NCBI GenBank assembly: GCA_004352715.1
Contig: SCFE01000004.1
Location: 4,585,569 to 4,649,568 of the forward strand
DNA length: 64,000 bases
Direction of reading: 5' to 3'
Source of the DNA: Hofstenia miamia
Taxonomy: Eukaryota > Xenacoelomorpha > Acoela
Shown: in pieces, positions 24,310 to 34,900 of the stretch
Layout: the number at the start of each line of letters is the position of its first letter
Numbering within the stretch: position 1 is the stretch's first letter
Program-made: the position numbers and the translations under genes
Notes under the pieces: model-generated
Databases searched by the model: none
Told to the model about the DNA's origin: nothing
What the model saw: only the letters and a program-made list of their open reading frames with translations

Positions 24310-27152
24310 AAGATGAAGAGAGAGAGAGAAGCAAGTGTTGAAGATTGATGGGGAAACTTTACACCCTTACTTTTTGGGGACATTGAAGATGCGTTATAAT
24401 GCATTCACAAAGCTATCCCCAGAAACAAAAACTCACATATGGAAAGTTGTGAGAATTGAAGGGAAGCATTTACCAATTGTGCTTGACGCAAACAATAGAC
24501 CAAAAGTAAATGTCATTATAAGTTATCCGCAAGAAATGAATTAAACATTAGAAAGGCCATACATGCACAGTACAGTTCATGTTGTATTTGATGATGCATT
24601 CACATTGGATACAACACAAGCAATAATGGCCTACAAAAATAAAATCGCCGAAATTCCATAGATAAACATTGATGAAGAAAATCTTATGATTATACACATA
24701 TTAAAACAAAAAGAATATACAAAGAACTTAGAAAAGAAAATAGATGACACGACGAGAATGGCAAGAGTGCAAAATATCAGAGTGGTAATTATCACAATAT
24801 CAATGCAAGAAGACATTCCTGAGCACCTAGAAGAGGCATGCCTGTTAGGCGAAAATATCTTCCCATGGGGGAGAACACTGAAAACCACAACAATCCCAGA
24901 GTTAATATGATTTGATCTACAAATAGATTACTGGGCACAGATCTACAGAATTATGGTAGACCCATGCATTATAATGGACCTCTACAGACAAATGAAAACA
25001 ATAGAACTAACATCAGACATGGATGGATTAGAAAAGGCCAACACACTATTCATAAAGTGTAGTCTGACACAACAACAAGAACATTTACAACAAATACAAA
25101 CGATTTGGAAGAATATGAAGTTGCAACAGAAAGTAGAGGAAGGTTGGCCAGAAATAAAGATTGATGCACCATCACAGAAGTTTCAAAAATCAGCAGAAAG
25201 GACACTGTCAGAGGTAAACAGAGCATACGAATTAAACACAAAAAAAGACTTCACACAGTTACTATTTGAAGAAAAGAATGCACCTGAGATACACTATAGA
25301 ACAATGGCGTGGATACTAGTGATATTCACAACAGAAGATGCAGAAATAAAACTACTGATCTTGTGACACACCCGTCACAAACTAACAAAAGCAAAGAAAT
25401 ATGAAATAGCAATTGCCCCAATAAACACACAAACAAAGAATTGGCTACTAAAAGGTCACACTGGGAAACTAGAGTCACCAAACAGATTAGAGAAACCAGT
25501 GCAAATGATTGAAAAAATACTGAGCAGAACAATAATGAATGAAAACCTGATGGGAAAGATATCAGTGGTAAGCATCGCAAATAAGACAGGGATATGCCCC
25601 AGAGAATTCACAATATTTGATGAGCCCATGAGGAACCTTGTAGAGAACACTTGATCGCGAAATGGAAAGCTATGAAAGAGATAGTCTGTGTTGCACATTT
25701 AATAAGCTTATTCAAAGCACAGAGATGATGAAACTAGGGGGCATAACGGATCCAGTAGAAGTTTGTGAAATGGTTATGAAATCCCAAGCAGAAATGCTAG
25801 AGGAGGATTAGCAACTCATATCATCCAGACTACTATTATCTCCCAAAACACAACAAACCATCGACAGGATAAATATAGAGAAATGGGGAGAAATCAGTCC
25901 AGCCAAAACAAGAGAATTGATTGATACTGATGATGAGCAGTTCCTGGTCGAAATTAAAGTTACGAGAGAAGCTAGAGATATCAAGGAGAGAAATTTCCAG
26001 AACATCAGAGAACAACAAACAGTTGCAACAATGAAATTGATGTTTACTTAAGCATTCACAAATACAGTATTAGAAGAGCTACTAAAACCATACAATCAAT
26101 TGGCTATAGACGTCAAATGTATTACATCAAGAGTGGAAATCAAAGATACAATTTCAGAAGCTAAGATGAACTACCTTGCCACAATAAGCCTAGCTACAGC
26201 ATCAACGACAGAAGGCTCATATCCACATATAGAAAGACAAATAGAGACAAAAATCCTGATATGCACACCGCCAGAAACTGTTGCAATACTGATGGTCCTC
26301 CCACAATAGAGATTACCAAAAGAAGTTAAGGTGGCAAAGACATTCCTTCATGAGTATAAGTCATACATTAATATGGAAAGAAAAGTGAAAGCCATGATAA
26401 ACCAAGATGACTATAAAAAGTCGAAAGAAATAATGCTATGAAATGATAACAAAGAAAGGGTCTATATTGAAGGCACAATAACTCCAGACCAGCTGTACAC
26501 AAAAGGGAGACCCATCCATATACAATTGCAAGATCTCAGGAAGGAAATAGTTGAATGGAACCCTGAGAGCTATAATGCTATTTTCTGGGTAAAACAACAT
26601 AGTTTGGACAGACAACTGGGAAAGGAAATACTGCTATTAGGACGTCACAAAACGGGTAGAAATTGTCACAATGATGCAGATCAATAAAAACAATAATAAT
26701 AAAATAACAGAGAAAGAAGTAAGGGACAAAATCAGTTTCTTTTACAAGGATGTGGAAAATACTCAGAGTCTACAGAAAGTCTTCACGTTTTTCTACCCAG
26801 ACAACCAAATTAGAGAAGATCTAGTACACACCAGCAGAGTCGATGCGCAAATGACACTCATGATCAGCATTAAAGGAATACAATTATATCACAAATACTA
26901 CGATATCTTTTCACAGAAAATCAAGGAACTAAGAGAAATAATGCCAATAGCAGAAGATATCCGAGAAGCACGGTTCCTGAAATACTCCAACATCATAACA
27001 ACAGAAAGAGAGGCTGTTCTTAAAATGACAAAACAAAACGAATTCAAGAAAACAACGTGGGTTGATCAGCAGGCTGAAGCGATAATTTGGAAGGCAGACA
27101 CTTTAGTGCATGGAGAACAAGCTGTGCTGAAAATAATGCAAGCTGAGGGGGG
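24310..27152 (+). pseudogene. ORF3 of Ty3/gypsy element (copy II), with 3' polypurine tract
   Basis: A second, lightly broken copy of the accessory protein. Collinear blocks include KIDGETLHPYFLGTLKMRYN (24338), MVDPCIIMDLYRQMKTIE (24953), FKIQKFEKSAERTLSEV-like sequence at about 25170-25215, KNAPEIHYRTMAWILVIFTT (25276), QLAIDVKCITSRVEIKD (about 26098), and HTSRVDAQMTLMISIKGIQL (about 26830-26890), which matches HTSRVDAMMTLMIAIKGLKL of the intact copy. There are about ten stops or frameshifts. The protein would end close to 27143, and the purine run TGAGGGGGG (27144-27152) is the polypurine tract abutting the LTR. The open frame that continues to 27258 is LTR sequence read through. Function unknown. 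Confidence 0.8.
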
Positions 27153-28285
27153 TGTGAAGCATCATCCAAATGAAATCATAAATAATCTGCAAATGTCGCA
27201 AGAAGAGATTAAGATTGAAGAAAAGATGATTAAAAAATATTGTAATCAAATCAATTAGAGTTATTTAAGATTTATTTGTACTATGCAACTAAGAAACAAT
27301 ATGTGTCAAAAAAGAGATATTTGTATCTGTTGATAAAAATACTTTTTGACTAACTGACGCTTTCATTATTTTCAGCCACCATCTTGGCAGAAAGTTCAAA
27401 TTTGAATCGACAGGTACTTCTTTTGGAAAATACTATAAATAGATTAAAAACCATTGTAAGAAGTTGATAAAGAATTTTATTCAGAATTCTTATTTTGTTT
27501 CATATTAATGGTTTGATTATTTAATATGATGTTGAGCTAATTGAGCAGTGTTTAGTAGTGGTCTGGATACATCACAGGGAACGATTCTAGGGTCTCTGTG
27601 CCAGATCATGAAAGTGCACATATGTTAGGCATAGGGGTTTTTCTCTTGATTAGTTGACCAGCATTTCATTTCTACATGTATTAAATAATTGATTGTCAGC
27701 AAACAGTTGGATGACCAAACTTTAGGAATTGTATTAATATTATTTTAGATCCAAATTAATGACCTATAATAGACTGATAAAGTGACTGTACATGTAGTAA
27801 ATTATAAATGTAGGTTAGGAAGTTGTTTGAACAGAGTATATTTGAATAAGCCAATATATTTTGGTAAAGCCTACATGCAGTATGTAATGAACAACTAGTA
27901 ACAGTTCAGGTTACAAAGTGGTGTAACACATTCACACAATTGAGTTTAGGTCGAATTGTGCCATGTCTTGAGTAAGCACTGAGCTAACATAGGGCACATA
28001 TAAGCTTTATTGATTGAGCTGAGAAGTTTTACTCAAGCATCAGATGGAACAGCAAAACTGGATGTGGAGATCAGCTTCAGGCAGATGCCCACTAGGAGAT
28101 CATTGTAGAGATTACCGCATGGCTTCGTCACCCTAAAAGTGAACAGTTAATTTTAGGATTATACAAGTTAACAGAAGAAACTAGTCAAGCAGTAATGACA
28201 AGTAAATCCTTATCCGCAATAACACAGCTAACATTATATAGTAGCAGTAGTCAAACAGTGATAATGCCTGGTAGAGGATGTTACA
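27153..28285 (+). mobile_element. 3' LTR of copy II, family A
   Basis: A complete LTR of 1133 bp starting TGTGAAGCATCATCC directly after the polypurine tract and ending GGTAGAGGATGTTACA. The start has an extra base compared with TGTAGCATCATCC elsewhere. It is close in sequence to the solo LTR at 10562-11624. The matching 5' LTR is missing. Confidence 0.9.
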
Positions 28286-29173
28286 TTAAAAAATTGGAAC
28301 ATTTGTTGAAGTATATTCTTTGGAAATCTTATTTTTCTTTATTATCTGGTTTAATTAATTATTATGCTTGTCAAGCTAAATGGTTCATGTTCAGTCATGG
28401 TCAGGATCCCATGACGGGAATTATTCTAGGTTCTTGGCCCCTGATCACAAAATGCACTTAAGTTAGGTGTACTACTAGGAAATTTTGATTACCCATTTAG
28501 CTGACTATCAATTTTACTTGAACATGTATCAGATAATAAATTTAATAAACAGTTATTTTGCCAAACATAAAGTATATTTTAACTCTTTTTCTAGATCTAA
28601 ATTGCTGACTATAAAGTGACTTTTATTGAGACAAGTTGTTATATTAATAATCTTACATGTAGGTTAGGAAGCTGCTATTTATTTACTAATTAATTTGAAT
28701 GCCAATAGGTTTTTGCAACACATTAATGAATTGTTGACAAAGCAGCTAGTGCTGAGTCAGTTTGCAAAAAAATTATGCAAGTTTATGTGTAAAATGAAAA
28801 CACAACCACACACATTACAAACAGAGTTTAAGTTGAATTGTGTCTAATTATTAGTAAGCACCATCACAGGTTAAGGCACACATAATTTTATTTGTTGAGA
28901 TGAGTGCTGGAGACACTTCAGAGAACTTGCATTGCTGAATCTGTTGCTGACAAGGAGAGCAGCATAGGGCAGATGCTCAATCTTTTTGAGTACTACAGAG
29001 CTACTTCACCTAAATTGTGATGGTTAATGTATCTGTTAATTGCAGTTATTGGGAACATATTAAAAAAATTGTTAAGCAGTCAATAATAGTTAGATCTCTG
29101 TCCACCAAATTACCAATGAACCAAAGTACGAGATTTTGATAAATGGACATTGGGCCTTGTAGGAGATGCTACA
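28286..29173 (+). mobile_element. 5' LTR of copy IV, second part
   Basis: A diverged family A LTR that picks up exactly where 20969-21253 leaves off. It keeps the TTACATGTAGGTTAGGAAGC and GAGTTTAAGTTGAATTGTG segments and ends GGAGATGCTACA at 29173. Immediately after it comes TGGTGACTGGGGACAGA (29174-29190), a plausible primer-binding site, since TGG directly next to the LTR is the usual form. Confidence 0.75.
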
Positions 29174-29190
29174 TGGTGACTGGGGACAGA
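29174..29190 (+). promoter_or_regulatory. Putative tRNA primer-binding site of copy IV
   Basis: TGGTGACTGGGGACAGA directly follows the TACA end of the LTR. TGG is the complement of the CCA tail of tRNA. I have not assigned a tRNA species. Confidence 0.5.
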
Positions 29191-29384
29191 GTACAAGATC
29201 TTTGGAAAGTGCAATTAAGATGGATTTTTTTGGCATGAAGAAAATAACATCAAGGAGAATCAGCAGTAAAATTCAGAAAGATAAGAACATTTGTTACCAA
29301 CACTTTTTGAAAGGAAGATTTATTGTGTATAATAAACAACCAAACTTAGCAAAAAAACTAGTCAACACAATTAACTGAGATGCA

Positions 29385-30880
29385 TTGCTTCAAAATGGAA
29401 GAATCCAAACCAGAAAAAAAGAAGTACAAAAAACCCTCCCCATAATAGTAGTAACTCAAGTGGCATCAAGATCAACACCACACACTGATGGAACGGATCA
29501 GTCCCCCACAATGGAACTGCAAAAAATTCATATGTCCCCAGAAACATGTCCACAGGAAATTAATGAGGTCCTTAAAATTCATGAGACAGAAAACATGCTG
29601 AAAAACGAAATATGGCAGTTGACAGAAAGATTTGAACAGATGGAACAATAGAGAGAAAACCTCATGAAGGAAATTAGAACAGTAATGAACTCAAAGTTGA
29701 AAAGACAAAGCAAACTATTCCAACATTAGGTAAAAAGACTAACTCAATATTAGCAGAGTCAAATAAAATGTAAAGTGGGACCTAAAAAGAAAAATTATAT
29801 AGGTAATAGAAGATAATGATATCCAAGCACAGGAACTTGAACAGCTAAAAGATAAGCTCAGGGCAATCAATCTAACAGAAGAAGAAAAACAGGGAGATAT
29901 ACAAACCCATGAGATGGAATTTGCACAAGAAAAGGAAAAAGAACTACAAATCATATCCAAAAGGGGAGACAAGTGTGAGATAAAATATGAATATTGCAAA
30001 GAAGAAAATGAAAAGAAAAAACAAAAGATAATAGAGGAGTGGTAAGAAAATTCAAAAACAAAGAAAATATGAAGAAACAAATGAAACTGAAATTTGAGAA
30101 ATCAATATTACAAAGCAATAAAAACAATGAGACAACTCCCAGCAAAGCAACACTTCTGAAATTTATCAGAAAGGTAGATGGGTATAACCACACATTTGTG
30201 GAATGGCTTCAGATATTTGAGATCACAAGGATGGAAAGGAAGGTTAACTAAGAGGCAGCAGCAATGAGACTTCTGCTATACCTAAACAGGAACTGCACAC
30301 CAGCACTACTTGCAATTAGATGCTGAAACAAAAAGAGACTACAAATTACTGATAGAAGACTTTATGGAGTACTATAAAAACAAAAGCTTCAAAAACCAAT
30401 ACCATATCATCTTCAACACAGCAAAAATGAGGAAAAACAATAATATGAAGAATTAAATTCAACAGGTGAAGAGTCTGTTAATGTTGAACTTAAGGTAGAA
30501 AAAATAGTCAAAATATGATTTATTCTCCCATATTTGCAAAGGCATGCCTGAGAATACAAATACTCTGTTCAAGAACAAATGTGATGTTGACAATAAACTT
30601 GAGAAATTTATAAGATAAGCAGTCAACAAACAAGCCACAATAAAAAACAATGCCCTGATATACAAAAAGGTTGCATGGCACAGAAAAACAGCAACACAGA
30701 AGAATAACTTCAAAACACAGACAACAAACAGAAGCTTTGAAGAGAAGAAAACAAGAAAAAATAATCAAACTGAGGACAAATGATTTAAAAACTAGAAAAA
30801 TAATGGAAAAAAACGTGAAAGGCTATAATTGTGGACAGAAAGGTCACTAGAAACCACACTGCAAAAAGCTAATAATTATA
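29385..30880 (+). pseudogene. Gag polyprotein of copy IV, decayed
   Basis: Sequence in the gag position after the 5' LTR and primer site. The N-terminal part is charged and coiled-coil-like (ENMLKNEIWQLTERFEQMEQ, about 29590-29648). A capsid-like segment follows, KFIRKVDGYNHTFVEWLQIF with LLLYLNRNC shortly after (about 30160-30300). A zinc knuckle of the Cx4Hx4C type remains at 30824-30862 (YNCGQKGH, then x4, then C), but its first cysteine is replaced by glycine and a TAG stop lies inside it. Stops are frequent throughout, so it is dead. Gag would have formed the particle and packaged the RNA. Confidence 0.65.
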
Positions 30881-30959
30881 ATAGGAGATGAAGATGCATA
30901 TAATGATGATGAAGACTTAATAGATTCAGAAAGAGAAACAGATGAATAAGAGCAAACAG

Positions 30960-31171
30960 AAGCAGAATTGGAAAACTAATAAGAGCACTGACACAAGAAA
31001 ACCAAGCACCTATCATTATACTGACAAATCATGACAACATAAATATGATTAGAGTTGTAATCAATGGAATGATGGAATGAAGGCAACAATTGATGTTAGG
31101 GGCAGCAACCTTGATAAGCACAAATGAATGAACAACAAAATTTGGATTTAAACGTGAAAACTTTTAAATAT
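30960..31171 (+). pseudogene. Retropepsin-like protease fragment of copy IV
   Basis: Downstream of the zinc knuckle, the frame near 31045-31115 reads MIRVVINGMME, a stop, then RQQLMLGAATLIST. This fits the flap and active-site region of a retropepsin (normally LLDTGATVS-like), but the catalytic Asp-Thr/Ser is absent. The element is cut at 31172-31175 by insertion of the minus-strand element's LTR. Confidence 0.5.
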
Positions 31172-31175
31172 CTAA

Positions 31176-31962
31176 TGTAGAATCTCGCCAACCTTCATAC
31201 TAGTAAGTCTTAGCTTAATTTAGGAGCTGCTGTGACAATTGGTTCCTCCTTAGATAGTATGGTAGGTGACAGACTCCAATCTCCATCCGTCAGTCCACTA
31301 GTAATCATATGTAATAAATTCTGTACAAGATAATACAAACAGATCTTGTAATTTCCTAATATAGCTAGATGTAATAGCATAATGTAATAAATATCATAGT
31401 ATGAACAATGAACGATAGGAAAGCTAATACAATTAAAAATCCCTATCCTTATACCTAACCTATGAGCATCTCAGGTAAGCACTGGCTATACACAATGCAC
31501 CCATTAACTGGAGTCGTGAACCACCATCTAGAATACCTGAGAGCTTGAACGTTTAGCTTTCCATTGTATTAAATAAAATAACCTGATACAAAAACATAAA
31601 GTAAATCCAGTAAATTCAATTCATCACCAAAATGATCAATTACACAATTTTTATAGTGAAAAATTAACAAACAATCAAATATTTGACTAGTACCTGCTAA
31701 TTTCAGTTGTTGACAATTTCAAACTCTTTAATTTTCGTTCGTCTGCTGATGACGCACTTCTGCCTTAATTAGCATTTGCGATTTAGGTCTAGTGCCTTTT
31801 TGCCAAATGAATTAATATCAAAAATTACTGCACTATAAATTTACAAATAATTAATTAATCATAATCATATGTTTTTACAATTAATATTTTATTTTAATAT
31901 TCAGTCTTAGTTTCTTCTTCTTTTTTCTTAATTTGACCACATATGATTTAGATTACGTTACA
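31176..31962 (-). mobile_element. 3' LTR of copy III, family B
   Basis: A 787-bp LTR in minus orientation. Its sense strand starts TGTAACGTAATC next to a polypurine tract and ends GGCGAGATTCTACA. The end matches the solo LTR at 52252-53622 (GGCCCGATTCTACA). The bases CTAA at 31172-31175 would be one side of the target-site duplication; the other side lies beyond the assembly gaps. It interrupts the protease of copy IV. Confidence 0.85.
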
Positions 31963-31972
31963 CTCCCCCTCC
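31963..31972 (-). promoter_or_regulatory. Polypurine tract of copy III
   Basis: On the minus strand GGAGGGGGAG lies directly before the LTR start TGTAACG and seven bases after the ORF3 stop codon. This is the normal position for the plus-strand primer of a retrotransposon. Confidence 0.85.
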
Positions 31973-31979
31973 AGCACAG

Positions 31980-34900
31980 CTAATTAAGGATCACAACTCT
32001 TTCACCATGGACCATCTCGACTGCTTGTTTTATCATTTCGTTAGCATCTTGCATCTCCCATTCTGTTTTCTCGAACTTTTCATTCTTTGTTAGCTTCAGC
32101 ACGACCTCTTTTTCTGTTGTCACCAATTTCTTATGTCTTAAGAACATCGGATTCTTCAGTTTATTTGAAATCGTGCACATGCTTCGTAATTCATTGAGTT
32201 TACAGTTGAATTCTTCATAGTATTTTTCATATAGTTTTAAACCTTTAATCGCTATCATTAGCGTCATCATGGCGTCTACCCTGCTCGTGTGTGCTAGTTC
32301 TGGACATACCGTCATTTCGGGATAAAAGAATTCGTACGTTGACCTCAAAGATTTTGATATTGATGCTTCATTGTAGAACGCGCTTATGTTATTTCTTATT
32401 TCTTCTCGCGTTATCTGCTCTGGATCATTTTTACCTAAGCGTATCATCGTTATAATTTCCACTCTACGCATAACGTCGTAGTATCTGTATTCAGAACTCC
32501 ATAGTTCACCCCATACTATATTGTTAATTCCAGAAAATAGTATCACCGTCTTTGTACTTCTCTTCTCGATTTCACTTCGCACTTTTCTGATCTGTTTATG
32601 TATAGCCTCTCCTTCATTGTATAAATCGTATGGGGTTACTGCGCCTTTGATGAATACTCTTTCTTTGTTGTCATTTTTGCTTAAAATCTCTTTTGATTTC
32701 TTGTACCTTTCATCCCTAACAATTCTTTCAGCATCCTCCAATTTATTTACGTAGGTGTTCTCTTCATGCCAAAAAGCTTTCACTGGTTTCTTCTTTTTCA
32801 GTCGCCATGTGGGTAATAGCATTGGTACGAATACTGTTGGAGGTGGTGTACACTTTAGCAGCATGGTTAACGTCTGTTTTTCAATGTTTTCATATGATCC
32901 ATCCATGTTCGACGTTGTTGCCATTCCAAATGTCGCAGGGTAGTTATTTTTACTGGTATTTATACTTTCCCAGAACGCATTTGTTAATCCATGTCTCATT
33001 AAATTTTTCGCCGTTTCTGCTTTCATTACGATTTTCGATGTGATGCACTCAATGTCAACTGCTAACTGATTGTTCAGTTGTAACATCTGTGTAATCTCTT
33101 GTCTTGTGAAAGCTTCAGTACATAAGATTTTTATCATCAACTTGGTTTCTCTCTCATACACTTCACCATATATTCTTTGGACTATGTTATCTGTTTTTTC
33201 TCTTTGTACCGTTATTTCCACTAAGAGGCCTTCATCATATCTATCAACCCAAGAGATTTCACTTGGTTCTTTTTCGCCCCACTTTTCTAAGTTCACTTTA
33301 TCTATTTCTCTCTGCGTGTTCGGCGTTAGCGCAATTGTGTTCGATTGTAGCAGCATTTCCTCCATTCTAATTTCTTCCTGTGACTTGCTGACCATCTCTA
33401 TGATTTCGATTGGTCTGTTTTCACCCTCTTTACGCATGATCTCTGATTTTTTAATTATCTTCGTATAAGCGCATTGTGGGTAGTCTTGGACATATTTCTT
33501 CATTTCATTTGTGATAATCTTGTTTACTTGTTTTTCTGCTATTCTCTGTATCGTGTCCATTGTGCTTGCACTCTCTCTCCTTATTAAGTTTCTCGTTGTC
33601 AGCCATGGCTGCTGTCTGATTGCTTTCAATTTCGTATTTGACGTGGCTCCCCACATGAATTTCTTTGCTTCGTCATTTACTATATCTATCTCAGCAGGGC
33701 ATATTCCTGTTTTGTTGGCGAGTTCTACTATGCTTGGTCTTCCAAGTGTTTGTTGCTGCGTCAGTAAACGTACGTAGTATTTCTCGAACTTCTGCTGTAT
33801 CTTTTTGGTTGGCGACAAAGATAATATATCAATGTATTGTAACAACCATTGCTTTATGTTATTAGGTATTGGTGATATGGCTATTTCATACTGCTTATTC
33901 TTAGCCATGCTCTTTCTTTCCTTCTTTCGAATTGGCAACACTAACTTCTCATTATTTGTCAATGCTATGCTAAGTATCCAAACTGATGTTCGTGCATGAA
34001 TGTGGGGTGCGTTGATTTCTTCAAATACCATATTTCTAAAATTTCGTTTTGAGTCCATCTCATACGCCTTTCTAATTTCCAGCAATGTCATCTCCACTGA
34101 CTTGTGATAAGTTTTTATGGGCGACTTTATATCAATGAGAGGCCACTCTTCATGCATCAGCTTTTCTGTTTTCATCTCATTCCATACTTCCATTATATTT
34201 TTCAAGTGCTCCGGAGTTTGCCTCATACTGCATTTTATGTATAAGTTTCCTATTTCTTCCAAATTCTCTGAGATTCCAAGTATTTCCATCATTCTGACTT
34301 GATAATACATATCTATTGCTATCTTCGGCTCAACCATTATTCTTTCTGCTGGTGCCATACTGTTTATTTGCAAGTCTATGCTGATCATTTCCGAAATTGT
34401 CTCTCCACCTTTATTCATTATAAACACGTTTTCCATTTTCTCTTCTAATGTCTGTAAAAATTCCGGTATCTCTTCATCATTTTGTGACCTCGCGATCACA
34501 ATGACTTTTATTTTATGCTCTTTCGCCAACTTTAACGTGTCTTCAATGTTCGATTCGAGATTTTTAGAGGCCATTTCCAACTTCTTTATGAAGTATATCA
34601 TCGTCATATGTTCTCTATCCAAATTAACCTGCTCACATTTCTCTATCAGCTTGTTTTTATTCTTGATGACTTTCTGGACGTCTTTTAACATAAACATTTC
34701 TTCAAATGTTATGTGCGTCGTACTTTTGAAATATGGCCTATTGAAGTCTTCTTTCATATTTCTTGAATAGGAAATAATCGTATTGCAGACTGGCCTATTC
34801 TGTTTGTCAATTACAATAGGTATCGCCGATGCTTCTGTTTCTTTCGTAGACGCATGTTGTTGTAGGAATCTTTTTGTCTCTGGTGATAGATTATCTTGCG

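Noticed and set aside
27153-27258. C-terminal tail of ORF3 in copy II (EGGVKHHPNEIINNLQMSQ...)
   Set aside because: This is the LTR read through in the same frame: the TGTGAAGCATCATCC start follows the polypurine tract.
32521-34770. Several plus-strand open frames of 60-130 codons opposite ORF3
   Set aside because: They are antisense shadows of the minus-strand ORF3 coding bias and have no recognisable domains.
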